Shown: positions 43,686 through 55,672, counted from the first letter of the stretch. The stretch is 64,000 nt of DNA from Trigonopsis variabilis (GCA_003707065.3 PPXM03000003.1:1-64000); one strand, 5' to 3'. The notes: generated by a model not told the origin, from the sequence alone. Numbers and translations: made by a program.

Positions 43686-45416
43686 ATGGAGCGGCAACGA
43701 CATGGAGTTTTCAACCATGAAGGGACATTATGGGCTCGTTCTATTCCTGGAATTGAATCCACTACTGTTCGAATCTATAACACATCAGATTCTAGTCTGG
43801 TGACAAGTTGGACTCTGCCGAAAGGACTACGGGTTACGACAGTAGAATTCGGAATAAGCGATACTTTGAGTGGAAGGCAATATCTGGCTGTAGGATCTAA
43901 TCGTTCGGTATTAATGTATTCAGCTATTGAAGGTGGGATGGTCAGTGACTTCTCACTTGCTCGAACAAGCCCTGTCAGCGGAATAAGTTTTGAGGAGAAT
44001 AGAGACGGGCTTATAGTCTGCAATAATCAAGAAATCGTGACGAGATGGTCTTTGAAAGATCTTACATTTGATATATCTTACAACATCGAAGATTTTGGAC
44101 CTGTTGAAAGAGCTATTAGCTATAAAAATGATGGATCCAGGTACCTTATCGTCACAAATTATAGCACTGGGTTTATCAATCTTAATATGGGTCTTTCTCC
44201 TGAGTTTTCGTTCTCCGGTCATACTACGTCGATTCATACACTGCTATTGACGAGCTGCAAACAGTATTTATTAACAGCAGCAGAAGATGATCGGTTTATC
44301 AACATCTATTCTATCAAAGATCGAAGAATAGTTTGTGTTCTAACCGCTCAGGCCGAAGTCATAACAGTAACTCTTGCTAATGATGACAGCCTCTGCGCTG
44401 TCACAACAAGTGACGGTTCCATTGAGATATTCAAACCAAACTATACTACTAATATCAAACAAAGTCGGCGAAGAGCCCAGATAGCGAAAGGTAGTCATAT
44501 TCAGATCAAGTTGGAATTGGATGGGTCGAATGATAAATTCGATGGCTGTTTCTTTCATTCGAATGACCTCATGGTAACCTGGACCGAGCGAAGTCAACTC
44601 TCAGTGTTTAAAAGGGTTAGCATTTATCAGGATAATGGCGAGTATATCTCTTCGCCCCTAATCATCCAAACGAAGAGCTCCTCATTGACTACGAACGCAT
44701 CGGGAGAAAATCAGAGACCAGCGCTGTACAATGAATCAGACGCAGTTGTAACTGATGGTATCTACATGGGAGATGTCGAGGTTGACGATAAAGAAACCGA
44801 ACAAGAAACTTTTGCAGAATTAGCTACGAGGGAATTTGGAACGGAGAATAATCAATTAGCTATTCCGGCTGCTGGAACTATGGTCAATATACTGTCACAA
44901 GCTTTAAAAATGCATGACCAAGCCTTGCTTGAGAGCTGCTTACAGAACCGTGACGAATTCACAGTGAAAAATACAGTCTCGAGACTGAATTCAAGTCTAG
45001 CGATTGCGCTTTTAAACCGAATCGCTGAAAAAGTTGCCAAAAGTCCCTCAAGAGCGGGCCATCTAAATTCTTGGATCCGCTGGACATTGATCTTACATGC
45101 TGGCAGATTGACTACTAAAGATAAAGGTAAATTATCTGCTTTATATTCAACTTTGCAATCAAGAGCTAAAACGTTACCTCGGTTACTGGATCTTCAGGGA
45201 AGATTAGAGTTGTTGAACTCTCAGTTGGATCTGAAGCGACAACTGTTGACCGCTAAGCAAGCTGAACACGACTCTGACTCAGACGACTTCTATGTGAAAT
45301 ATATAGAAGAGAATGAAAACGATGCAGAGGATGAAAGTGGGAATAACATCGAAAGCTCAAGTGAACAAGAAACTGAAAAAAGGATGGAATTGGACGATGA
45401 TATCATTCTGGTATAG
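43686..45416 (+). CDS. UTP5: Utp5 (WDR43), small-subunit processome t-UTP subunit
   Basis: 576 residues from the first in-frame ATG at 43686. The homologous N-terminus probably begins slightly earlier, so a missing short first exon is possible. A WD-type beta-propeller fills the first 330 residues, including the Utp5-like stretch EDDRFINIYSIKDRRIVCVL followed by CAVTTSDGSIEIF. The Utp12 domain at about 398-510 reads MVNILSQALKMHDQALLESC, SLAIALLNRIAEKVA, LNSWIRWTLILHAG and LPRLLDLQGRLELL. The acidic tail (DSDSDDFYVKYIEENENDAE) is typical. t-UTPs bind nascent pre-rRNA and help Pol I transcription. WDR43 is the human form. Confidence 0.83.
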   Translation: MERQRHGVFNHEGTLWARSIPGIESTTVRIYNTSDSSLVTSWTLPKGLRVTTVEFGISDTLSGRQYLAVGSNRSVLMYSAIEGGMVSDFSLARTSPVSGISFEENRDGLIVCNNQEIVTRWSLKDLTFDISYNIEDFGPVERAISYKNDGSRYLIVTNYSTGFINLNMGLSPEFSFSGHTTSIHTLLLTSCKQYLLTAAEDDRFINIYSIKDRRIVCVLTAQAEVITVTLANDDSLCAVTTSDGSIEIFKPNYTTNIKQSRRRAQIAKGSHIQIKLELDGSNDKFDGCFFHSNDLMVTWTERSQLSVFKRVSIYQDNGEYISSPLIIQTKSSSLTTNASGENQRPALYNESDAVVTDGIYMGDVEVDDKETEQETFAELATREFGTENNQLAIPAAGTMVNILSQALKMHDQALLESCLQNRDEFTVKNTVSRLNSSLAIALLNRIAEKVAKSPSRAGHLNSWIRWTLILHAGRLTTKDKGKLSALYSTLQSRAKTLPRLLDLQGRLELLNSQLDLKRQLLTAKQAEHDSDSDDFYVKYIEENENDAEDESGNNIESSSEQETEKRMELDDDIILV

Positions 45417-46422
45417 GTGCTGCGTGTATTTATTGGGAACTAATCGTGTACTGTAATTTTGCTCTCCTGAGACTCACTCAGTAGCTAAGCAGGAGCGATC
45501 GCGGGACTTTGCAAAAGATGTCAAGGGCGATAGGCGTCCCAGAAGGTACAAATTGAGAAACTTAAAAATTGAATCTTGCTCATATGTAGGTAAAGATACA
45601 CGACAGAGGTATATCTGATGTTGAATATAAGCTTACACAACCATATAAAGGCAAGAAATATCGACTTTAGTAGCTCTCTCATTATTAGTAAATCCAAAAA
45701 TGATGAGAGATGAAGTGAGCTACAGACAGTTGTAAGTCCTGCATAATCATCTTGCAGCAAGTAGTTAACCGTAAGATAAACAATGCAGCTGATCACTAAG
45801 AATCCAAAGACTTGCTTAGGCCAGGTCCAATAAGACCGAATAAGATCGGAAATTAAAGTGAACTCAAGAGAACGACTCAATCTCATGAACCTTTGTCCTA
45901 GATGTACTCCCTCCATTAGATGCCTTGGGAAGAAAACGAGGTGGAGATATTACTAATAGTATCTTGTCATATCTTGTATTGGAACTCTCGTACTCTCCAA
46001 AAGAAGACCATGTAAGAGTCCGAGGTACTGAGTTTAAGGTACCAGACACCACTTTCCCATACATTTGAGTATATGATTGGACTAGTAACTAGACTAGTGG
46101 AGTGAATTAAGAAAGTGTTCATACCAGCATACATTCATCATACCGTATACTGATAATGCCTCCGCTCTCGCACTGTTCGAATATCTTTTACAGAATGATT
46201 AAGCTATTGCTATTCCCGAACCACGCGCTGAGTTGAACGTGTCCTGTCCAATGCCAAAGGTCGCAGCAGCAGGCCGGTTGAGCGACACCTCTCTGCCGCC
46301 TCCTAGCAACCCCCCTTGACACTGTCTACATCGACTCGTGATCATCTAACTTAGAAAGGTAAATTAAAGACTCCATCATTCATCGATTCAGAACTAATCA
46401 ATCCTAGTTCTGATACGTGATC
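45417..46422. other. 1 kb stretch between UTP5 and SEC31 with a possible minus-strand membrane protein
   Basis: Two minus frames (45521-45916 and 45864-46064) have a hydrophobic stretch (VFGFLVISCIVYLTVNYLL) preceded by FMRLSRSLEF, a tail-anchor-like layout, but the N-terminal exons could not be joined. A SNARE-like protein was considered and is unproven. The right end holds the SEC31 promoter. Confidence 0.35.
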
Positions 46423-49400
46423 ATGGTCAAACTCAAAGAAATTCCTCGCACAGGCTGTTTCGCTTGGGCGCCTATTTCGTCTTGTCCAATAATTGCATCA
46501 GGCACCATAGCAGGAGCGATTGACGCTGATTTCTCGTCGTCTTCAAAATTAGAAATATGGAAGGTTGATCTTATGGATCATTCTTCGGATGGGTTTGCTC
46601 TTTCTCCCTCCGTTTCTGTGTCTTGTGATTCCAAGTTTCATGATTTGGCCTGGGGCCTTGGTAGACATCCATCTGGAGTGATTGCTGGCGCTCTTGAGTC
46701 GGGTATCGATCTTTGGGATGCGCGATCCTTATTAGATAATGAATCGGAGCCATTCTTTTCGTCTCGAGACAAGCATAGTTCCGCGGTCAAATGCGTTGAA
46801 TTCAATCCGATCCAGTCTCATTTATTAGCGAGCGCTGGATCAAAAAGTGAAGTAAGTATGACCTTGGTTGAAATATTAACAGGATGAGATATTTGTCTGG
46901 GATCTGGGAAATCTTAGTAATCCCTTGTCACCAAACTCATCGACTCCAAATGCAGATCAGGTCAATGCTTTGGCTTGGAATCGTTCGGTGGCTCATATAT
47001 TGGCCACCGGTGGATCATCGGGATTCTGCTCAGTGTGGGACCTTAAAGTTAAGCGAGAAGTGCTTCACCTACGTCAACCGCGAGGTGGAATATCATCAGT
47101 CGCGTGGCACCCTGAAAATTCTACGCGAATCGCTACAGCTTCAGATGATGATACTAATCCTATCATTGCCATTTGGGATCTTCGAAACGCGAACGCTCCT
47201 TTGTCGACACTTAATGGGCATGACCGCGGTATTCTGTCAATTGATTGGTGTCATCTGGACGCTAATCTGTTACTTTCCTCGGGTCGAGATGATCGTACCT
47301 TACTGTGGAATCCTTCTAGCCCTAGTCCCCTTTATGGAGAATGTTCTTTGGCAACTAATTGGACATTTGAGACGCGCTGGTATGATCGAAATCCGGATTT
47401 ATTTGCATCAGCGTCATTTGATGGTAAAATCATTGTTCAGAGTTTACAGGATACTGCGCCTCGCGATTTTCAGGCAATGTCAAAACCTGAAGGTGATGCT
47501 TTCTGGAGTTCAACTTCCTATGTTGATCCACAGCCGGCCAGTTTTTCTCTTCAGCAAGCTCCTAAGTGGCTTCGAAGACCCGTTTCTGCTACATTTGGAT
47601 TCGGAGGAAAACTGGCCGTGGTAACTACGAAAGAGGGAGCGAGTAAAGTGAGGGTGATTAGCATGATTCCTGACTCTTCTATCAAAGAACAAGCTGAAAT
47701 ATTCATTGAAAAGCTGGAATCGACTGATTTGGATAGCTTAGTTTACCAAAAGGCTTCTGAAGATGGATCTATTTACGATGATTTTAAGATCATGGCTGTT
47801 ATGACCAAAGACCGCAGCCCTAAATCCTTTCTCCAGTTTCTTGATGTTGGTGAAACGACGAATGAGGAAGGCGAAGAGAATTCAGAACAAACTGAAGAAC
47901 CAGAGCAACTCAATGCATCTGTTTCTGATAACGTTCCCTTTTCTCTTCATCCAGTGGATGAGAGTGACGTTAACAAGAAGATCACTAGAGCTTTGGTTGT
48001 TGGGGATTTTGGCAAAGCCATTGATATATGTTGTCAAGAAAACCGCCTGTCAGATGCTTTGATGTTTGCCATTTTTGGAGGCCCACGATTTTATGAACAA
48101 GTCGAACAGTATTATTTTGAGGCAAATGCTGGCAATATTCCTTATGTCCAAATATTAGCAGCTCTTGGTACTAAGGACTTGACTGTTATTGTAAAAAATG
48201 GAGATCTGAAAAACTGGCAAGAAATATTTGCTTTCATTTGCACTTATGGCAAAGCTGATCGTTCTGATTCTCAACAGTTTGCATCATTGGCTACTCTGCT
48301 TGGTGACCGATTGCTAGAATCGAAGAAGGATTGTTCAGATAATAAGGAGTCTTTGGCTCTTCGTAATGCAGCTGTGCTGTGTTATCTTGCTGCTGCTAGA
48401 CTGGACCGCTTGGTTGGGATCTGGATTGAGGAACTTGGTGTGCTGGAAAAGGCTAGAGTAGCTACTGCAGATGGAAGTAGTACTCGCTATGCCCTCCGGT
48501 TCTCAGCTTTACAGACTTTCATCGAAAAGGTTACACTTTTTAGGAGAATAGTAAACTATAAGGACACTAAAGATCTTTCAGAACTGGAACCTCTATACGA
48601 AATCTATACTGAATATGCGAATATCCTTACCTCTGTGGGTCTATTGAACTTTGCTGCGACCTACCTGGACCTTCTTCCACCCAGCTTCGGGACCGCTGAA
48701 TTGGAAAAAGAGAGAGTCCATCTGGCAACGGCTAAGCCTAAGCAAGTACAACCTGTCAAACTAGGCAGTCCAGGGTTGCCCAATCAGCACAGAGCCTCAC
48801 AGAACAGATATCTTCAATCGGACATTTTACCCACTCCTGGCCAGTCTATAAGAACTTCCGCTACTCCTGTTCCGGTGCAGTCCATGTATAATTTACCAGA
48901 AGTATCATCTGTTCCTGGAAGAGTAGCTATTCCTACTCCCGATCCTGTGGTCGCTACTCCGTATTTGTCTCAGCCACTTTCAGTTGATTCTACGAGGACA
49001 CCACTGCCTCCGGCTGTAAAATCGACGCAGATACCGAAAAGAAATGATATTGGTTGGAATGATCTCCCGTTTGCTCCGATGGAAAATAAACCAGTTCGAA
49101 GACTTCCGGTTGCTGGACCGAATATCGTACCTCCATACAATGGTGGTGCTGTATCCCCTCGGCCTCCTTCTGTTCCTCCAACTCCTCCAATCACATCGAA
49201 AGTTGGTCCTCCCCCGAAGGGGAAAACGTTATCAGCTCCTTATGAGCAACGACCTCCTACTGTTACCTCTCCAGGAGTTGCTCCTAGCGGCTACCTCCCC
49301 CAAGCGGATAATGTGAGACCTTCCCCAGGATATCCGCCTTATGCCTCTGTGACTGGAAACGGTGCACAATCACCTGCTGTTACTAATCCATATGCTCCAA

Positions 49401-50176
49401 AGGCCGGCCGACCTACTGGAGTGGGCCCGTCTTATGGTGTCCCTCCTCCGAACCCGTATGCTCCTCAATACGGATCAAGTGCAAATAGTATTCGGAATAA
49501 TCTCGAAAATGATATTTTAAATGCTCCAAGTCCTTATGCTCCTCCTCCAACGAATCCTTACGCTCCTACGGCGACCTCACAGCCTGGGAGCTCAATGCCG
49601 CCTAACGTGCATCCTCCTCCTATCGTCGCGGAGACTCCAAGCTCTCCTCCAAGTACCAGCCGGTATGCTCCTGTTGCGGGTAGCACTCATCCAACGGGCC
49701 CTCCAGTGACTTCTTCGCCACATCCATCCACTGCCCCTCCACTTGGTCCCCTCCGCGCAAGTTCTGTCCGACAGGGCTCCCCAGATAATGTTAATCAGTT
49801 TGTCGCAGAACCGCCGAAGCCTCAATATCCATCGGGAGACCGATCGCATATTCCTGAGGAAGACCAGCCTATCTATGAGCATCTGAAGAGTGAATTTGAA
49901 CGGGTGGCATCCCTGATTCCTCCGTCTTATGAGCGTCAAGTCAAAGATACAGAACGACGATTAAATTTGCTCTACGATTCGCTCAACAACAAGACCTTAT
50001 CTGTTGAGATACGAGGCTCACTGAAAGGAATCTGTGCTGATCTCAACAATCGAGAGTTCCGGACAGCAAGCGACAAGTTTGTGGGATTAATCACCGCCAA
50101 AGGACCTGAATGTGGGCAATGGAAGACTGGTGTGAAGCGACTAATAGATATGAGTGAAGCCGCGAGTCAGATGTGA
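46423..50176 (+). CDS. SEC31: COPII outer-coat protein Sec31
   Basis: Two exons (46423-46851 and 46883-50176) separated by a 31-nt intron encode 1240 residues, near the yeast length (1273). The start is the ATG giving MVKLKEIPRTGCFAW, not the upstream GTG. WD repeats fill the first 330 residues (DKHSSAVKCVEFNPIQSHLL, NALAWNRSVAHILATGGSSG, GHDRGILSIDWCHLDANLLL). An alpha-solenoid follows to about 800 (KKITRALVVGDFGKAIDICC). Then comes a long Pro-rich linker with repeated NPYAP units, and a C-terminal helical domain (DQPIYEHLKSEFERVASLIP). It forms the outer cage with Sec13 on ER vesicles and stimulates Sar1 GTP hydrolysis via Sec23. The short intron preserves SKSE-DEIFVWDLG. Confidence 0.96.
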
Positions 50177-50268
50177 GTTAAAAATAGATAGTATCAGTCT
50201 TTTTATTTAAAATACACTAAAGAAAGTCTCTGGTATATTAAGAGGCCTAAAAAGATTTCTTCCTTAAA

Positions 50269-51427
50269 CTAGGTCCGTTGGCGCTTATCAAGTGGAGTAT
50301 CGGGGCTGAGGTGTCAGAGAAACATCGATAGAAAGGACTCACGTATCGTAGGGTTGATGAGAATAAAGGCTTTCGTAATCAAGAGTGGCTGCATTTGGAG
50401 GTGATCTATAGGTCAGCCAGGGTATAAATCAGCTGACATACGTATGATGAGAAGGAGCGTCGATCGGGTAACTGGGCCGATTGAATTGATAGTCATAAGA
50501 AGAAGAACGATCGCCAATAGGAGGGGGAGGATACATTTTTCTTTTCCGAGTAGCCGAGTTTCTAGGAGTCAAAGGATCACCGGGTGATAACTCGGACGGA
50601 CCGGACGCCTGTACCCTAGCCAGAGGACTTGGTCTCTGTGGTGTAGCTCCAGAGATAGACTCAATCATAGAAGAGGACGAGTGAGGGCTATCTAATGGAG
50701 GAGGAGCGCGAAAAACTGATTCAGACGAAAAAGGGGGGTGAGCTGCATCATTAAATACCGCATCAAAAGTCTCTGCAGGGATCTCTAGAATCTGGTTCCC
50801 ACACATTACAGGCAGAGCTGAGTGCGCACACGTAGCAGCGACTGCGAATGCAGGGTCTTTCAAGTGTCCGGCATAATCAATGAGAGGCATAGGTTTGTTC
50901 GCCTTCAGAATCTCAGTCAATCTAAAGGTTGGAGCCAATATGATATCAGCATCATGAGGCGGTCGGTAAGGATAGATTGGTAAACTCGTTTCATCTGCGT
51001 TTGAGAATTCATCCACATTCAATGGTTTGGCAAGATTAGGAATCGTATAACCTAAAGGAGCATAGGAACGGGGAGCATCAATCGACGAGACAAGAGGAAT
51101 GGAAGTATTCTTTGTGGTCTGGCCACGTTTTGGTGATGAGGTTCGACGATGGCGAGTTTTAGAATGACTAGGATCGGTTAGTATAGGCAGATCATGATAG
51201 AACGAACGATAAATTAGGTCTCGCAAGGTTTCTCTCATGCCATTCATCGTTAACTGTGCGAACCAAGGTAGCTTTCTCAGCCATGCTGTAAGATTAAGAA
51301 TAAAATGCAGGATAAGGATAAAATCGGACTGACTGAAGCTGTAGCAGGACGCGAAGGCCACAATGTAGCGAGCGGTACAGAGGTGCGAAATTAACAGAAC
51401 AGGCACAGAGACTACTATAAATTTCAA
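50269..51427 (-). CDS. Uncharacterised protein with N-terminal hydrophobic segments
   Basis: The main exon ends near 50439. Two further small 3' exons fit with 36- and 37-nt introns carrying CTGAC branch sites, adding a peptide through NAATLDYESLYSHQPYD and ending in PLDKRQRT with a stop at 50269-50271. The N-terminal part has one or two membrane-type stretches (KFIVVSVPVLLISHLC; DFILILHFILNLTAW) followed by WLRKLPWFAQLTMNGMRETL. The rest is a long, Pro/Ser-rich, presumably cytosolic tail containing PTFRLTEILKANKPMPLIDY and KRKMYPPPP. The 5' end is uncertain, because the first ATG in the long frame is well inside it and an upstream exon (near 51569-51440) may supply the start. I recognise no family. 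Confidence 0.42.
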
Positions 51428-51859
51428 AGCGACCGAGGTAGTTAAAAGGTAATGGACGCTCTCGAGCGAACGAGGAGAATGAATGCCGTGAATTTAGATA
51501 CAGGGATAAGTAGCGTGATCGGATCAGGGACTGTTTTCTGTAAACATATCTACTGATAAGCTGAAACATAGTTTATAGTGGGGTTAACCAGTCCAGCTTA
51601 AGTTTGCCGCAGTTACTGTCCTGAGATAAAGTAACCTTTAATTGGCGTTTTAGACAGGTACGATGCAGGCTGAGGAAAGACAACCTCACTAGTAACGCCA
51701 AAAAGGAAATCTTTCTTATATTAGTCTGTATGAGCCTCATATAAATTAGATAAAGCTTCTTAGAGATATACGTAGATTCGGATGATAGTGTGATTTATTG
51801 ACGTCTGCAACTATTCTTCTAAGCAACGCGCTAGGGTGGACAATACGGACGGTCATCTC
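51428..51859. other. Shared upstream region of the 50269-51427 gene and PPG1
   Basis: It may include a 5' exon of the minus-strand unknown gene: the frame from 51569 begins MFQLISRYVYRKQSLIRSRY, basic and mitochondrial-leader-like, but I could not prove the junction. Confidence 0.35.
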
Positions 51860-52954
51860 ATGTCCCCCATGGGAAAGTCGCCGAGTTCACAGGTGAATCA
51901 AGGACCATTGATTGATATAGAGGCATGCTTGGAGCGGTTATATAATCGGGAATTATTATCAGAATCTGTGATTGAGGCGTTATGTAAACAGGCAAAAGAC
52001 CTCTTGATCCATGACAGCAACATTGTGCAGATTAGCAGCCCTGTCACAGTGGTAGGAGATATTCATGGGTACGAACAGCGTTTGAATATTCTTAATAAAC
52101 AGTCAATTCCATGATTTGATCGAGATATTCAATATCGGGGGCGCCTGCCCCGATACTAATTACCTTTTCTTGGGTGACTACGTTGATCGGGGACTTTTTT
52201 CAGTTGAAACAATGAGTTTACTATTATGTCTGAAACTACGATATCCTTCTAGAGTTACGTTAATTAGGGGTAATCACGAGTCTCGGGGTATCACACAATC
52301 TTATGGATTTTACACAGAATGCACTAAGAAATACGGTTCTGCCAACGTGTGGTTCCATTTCACAGATCTTTTTGATTATTTGGTACTATGTGCCGTCATT
52401 GACGGCCAGATTTTTTGCATTCACGGAGGTATGAGATACACTTGCTGAATAAATGCTAATTATACAAGGACTTTCACCTAACTTGCAGACGCTGGATCAA
52501 ATCCGGATCATAGACAGATTCAAAGAAGTTCCACACGTTGGGCCAATGGCTGATCTAGTGTGGTCGGATCCTGATGAAGAAAGAGATGACTTTGGAATTT
52601 CTCCTAGGTACGTTACCCTTCTTCAAATTATATTAACTCTATTGTAGAGGTGCTGGATTTGTGTTTGGTTCTGGAATCGTAGACAGATTCCTTCATCTTA
52701 ATAACATGACCCATATCCTTCGTGCTCATCAACTTTGTATGGAAGGATTTCGCGTCTTGTTTGACGACAGACTTTCAACTGTCTGGTCTGCCCCAAACTA
52801 TTGTTATAGATGTGGCAACCTGGCTTCCGTTCTCGAAGTCTTATCCCCTTCTCAGCGCTTCTTTAATATTTTCAGCGCTTCGCCCGATAATGCTGCAGCA
52901 ATAAAAGAAGCAACAAGCCAAACTCATAATTACATTGCTGATTATTTCCTCTGA
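51860..52954 (+). CDS. PPG1: PP2A-like serine/threonine phosphatase Ppg1
   Basis: Four exons (51860-52068, 52103-52428, 52469-52607, 52648-52954) encode 326 residues. Introns are 34, 40 and 40 nt, and each junction rebuilds a conserved block: [23 protein letters not shown] and [10 protein letters not shown]. Metal-binding and catalytic motifs are GDIHG, GDYVDRG, RGNHESR and the later His residues. The N-terminus ([20 protein letters not shown]) and INFVWKD-free catalytic spacing match Ppg1 rather than Sit4 or Pph3. It ends DYFL, the methylated C-terminus of PP2A-type enzymes. In yeast Ppg1 works in the Far/STRIPAK-type complex and regulates glycogen and Atg32. I use the ATG at 51860; a GTG further upstream is not used. 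Confidence 0.9.
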
Positions 52955-53087
52955 CGATATTATGACCTTGTACTCATGCGGAACGATTTTTCGAGGCACT
53001 CAAATTTCTTATTCAACCACCGTACTTATGCCTTTTTATTGCAGTATAGTCTAGAGGTTGTGAACAGAAATAACCAATATTAGCCCA

Positions 53088-54470
53088 TTATTCATGATAA
53101 GTGAAAGCACCGCCCAACATAATCTTATTCGGTAATCGTCCAGGCGATGGCATCAGTAATCTGAATTTGGCCTTGTGGTCATCATCAGACTCGATCACAT
53201 GAACAAAACCCAAGACACTGCTATCGTTGATAATGTCTTTTTCTTCTTGTTCATCAGCAGGAGCCTCAAGGACAGCCAATAATCCATTTTGCACAGTAGA
53301 TAGAGCATCTACCTTGGATATTAAGGAGGGAGAAGTAGAAGCTTCGTCACCAATAGGTAAAACCGAGGAATTCATGAAACCGGACGAATTGTTCACTCGC
53401 CATACAGACACTTGAGACCCTGAAACAGTAATCGAATAGGGGGCCAAAGTTTGCTTTGACGTTCCATAGAAGTATTCTCGAATGGCTTGCTCTTGAGTCA
53501 GTCGAATAAACGAAGCATCTCGGTCGACAACCCCACCGGATTTGGGAACTTTGACCACTGTCATATCCATCCGATCTTTATATTTCCTTCGCAGATCGCT
53601 GTACAACCGCTCATGGCCCACCACGACTATAGTGTTGACGTCAAACTCATTAACTGATTGAGAAATCAAGTCATAGCCATTTTTTGGGTCAACTACTCCT
53701 CCAGTGTCAATAATCAGCCCAGCCTGTTGAGTTCTAGGGTCAGCCGATAGCCGCGAATTAACAGCGAGAGCCATCCGAGACACCAGTTTTCCAAAATAAA
53801 CTTTAGAATCAATAGGGGATTCTAGTCCGTAGTAGTACACTAGAGGTGCTTTACCTGGGATCTGAGTCGACCCGCTGGTCAATGACCAGCCCCATCCTTT
53901 TTCTGGATCAAGGGCTGAGAGAAAGGACGAGGCTGATATCGTCCCAGGAGGAGCCAGCAAGCCTTCTTGCGGATCTAAATTAATGACAATAGGATTCCTT
54001 CCCATTTTGACCGCATACGAAGTCAATAACTTGCATAAAGAAGTTTTCCCCGAATTCTGCGGTCCAACGACCATTACCCTTGGCCCGTAGCCTCCTTGTT
54101 CATTATCTCCGCGAAGATTTTCCAAGGCAAAGTGGAGATTTAAAAAGACTGGCATAGGGGTCTCCTCGCTCACGTACTCAACTTGCAGTTCACCCGACCA
54201 TTCTAATTGACACCCAGTCCACGTAAATATAGCTCCCTTATAATTATTGAACGTGTAGGTCGTCCCACTGACAATTTCAGTTCCGAAGATCTCGGCCGTG
54301 CCGTTCAGCAACTTCACTTCAACAAATGCGTCATTTGTAGTCTCAAATCTCCATTCACTGCTTGCATTCAATTGAACTAAGGCTTTTGCTTGAGCCTAAT
54401 GATTAATGATCTATCTTTTTCTGGCCTTTCTTACCTGACCTGTTGTTCCTAGTCCGGGAAGGGAGAACAT
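53088..54470 (-). CDS. CLP1: mRNA cleavage/polyadenylation factor subunit Clp1
   Basis: Two exons (54470-54435 and 54395-53088, 39-nt intron) encode 447 residues (yeast Clp1: 445). Exon 1 supplies the family start MFSLPGLGTTGQ. A beta-sandwich N-domain (WRFETTNDAFVEVKLLNGTA) precedes the P-loop VVGPQNSGKTSLCKLL at about residue 124, then INLDPQEGLLAPPGTIS, and the C-domain. Clp1 is in cleavage factor IA with Pcf11; the animal orthologue is an RNA 5' kinase, while the yeast one binds ATP without kinase activity. Walker A Lys and Ser/Thr are present here, so ATP binding is expected. Confidence 0.94.
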
Positions 54471-55016
54471 GCTACAATGGTAACGATCGAGAAATTTTCT
54501 AACCCGGACCCGGGAACGAACTGAAAAAACTCTACGAGCCATGTTAAAGACGCAGATTCTTCTGACGTGATACCCCGATTTCAATCAGTGATGTTCATGC
54601 GCTAAGCCCGATGTCTCTAAAATCGGAGTACTAGAGAGCCTTGTCGCCCTCGCGCTGGGTGAAAGTTTAAGTAAGTCCCCGAGAAAGCTATGCCAGGTTA
54701 TATGATGAAAACAAATGACATTTTTTTTCAAGAACTAGACTTCTATGAAGACAAACTATTTCTTCACTTTCTGAGGACGTGGCATTCTTTTCAAAGTTCA
54801 GCTCTTACTAAGTTAGACCGGGATAGGCCACCAAATAGTTCTACATCCAATTCGCTATAGATCGGAAAATGACTTTCCTTTAGGGATGATATCTTACGAT
54901 AAGACGCCCGTAGAATAGCTATAGCACAACAAGGGGGAATGAGGACCTTTTCCCAGGAAAGGAAGAAAGTTTGCAGAGATATCAATGATTCCCTAGTAGA
55001 GGTAAATAGGAGAAAA
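54471..55016. other. Intergenic between CLP1 and TVP15
   Basis: A 64-codon minus ORF (54791-54985) has no features. Otherwise nothing is supported. Confidence 0.45.
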
Positions 55017-55672
55017 TTAAATTTGATCTAAGCCTTCTTCGTAACCATCATTTCTCATACTTTCAGGTGGCTGGATGACAGGAATGAATTCACATGCAAT
55101 GAAGATAAGACCAACACTAAGTGTCAGAATATGATAGAGAGCTCTCCAGATACCTTCCAATGATGGCCCCATCTACAATTCGGAGCACATGATCGTGTAA
55201 AATGATACATCCGATAAAGATATAAACTGAGGTTAGTAGGGCCAAAGCGAAGAACGAACAAATTCCTCGACCTATAAATGACTGAAGGAATGATGCATAG
55301 CGTGCAACTTTATTGGTCTTAACGAATTCTAGGGTTAAATCAGAAAACATGTATGAAACAATTATCCGAACCTAAGGCTCCAATTCCCAATCCAAAAAGG
55401 ATCACAAAAACTCCAATGACAACCTAGCTATTAATCACAAATGCCAACTTAATTTCACCATACCGATTGACTATTGATTAGTACCAAGGTATATCGCAAC
55501 GCTTAACTTACAAGCTAACAGGGAAAAACTGGGAGACTCCACCAAGGATCTAGTGTCAGTTCGGATTTCCGGCGAATTTGACTGTATCTAGTCGTGCCAT
55601 AATATAAAAGCTCACCATTAAGACTCCAATGGCTAAATTGACTATTTTAAAGATGAGGTTGATGTTTACCAT
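55017..55672 (-). CDS. TVP15: Late-Golgi membrane protein Tvp15, seven exons including a 7-nt micro-exon
   Basis: Seven exons fit in phase: 55672-55616, 55549-55512, 55470-55464, 55423-55372, 55328-55260, 55226-55154 and 55116-55017, giving 131 residues (family about 140). Introns are 66, 41, 40, 43, 33 and 37 nt. The spliced protein shows the Tvp15 pattern: IFKIVNLAIGVLM, ILGGVSQFFPVSFQSVVIGV, FGLGIGALEFVKTNKVARYA, FLQSFIGRGIFYIFIGCIIL and a final acidic tail. It has four membrane stretches. Yeast Tvp15 sits in Tlg2-containing Golgi compartments; its role is unknown. The third exon, TCAATCG, codes only part of FQS. Two 5' splice sites read GTTCGG and GTTCGT, far from the usual GTAAGT. No exon exceeds 100 nt, so no ORF reveals this gene. 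Confidence 0.87.

Noticed and set aside
45521-46064. Tail-anchored SNARE (Bet1/Sft1-like) gene on the minus strand
   Set aside because: The hydrophobic tail is suggestive, but no SNARE heptad region could be assembled from nearby frames.
54791-54985. 64-codon minus ORF between CLP1 and TVP15
   Set aside because: No features, and it ends close to the TVP15 3' region.
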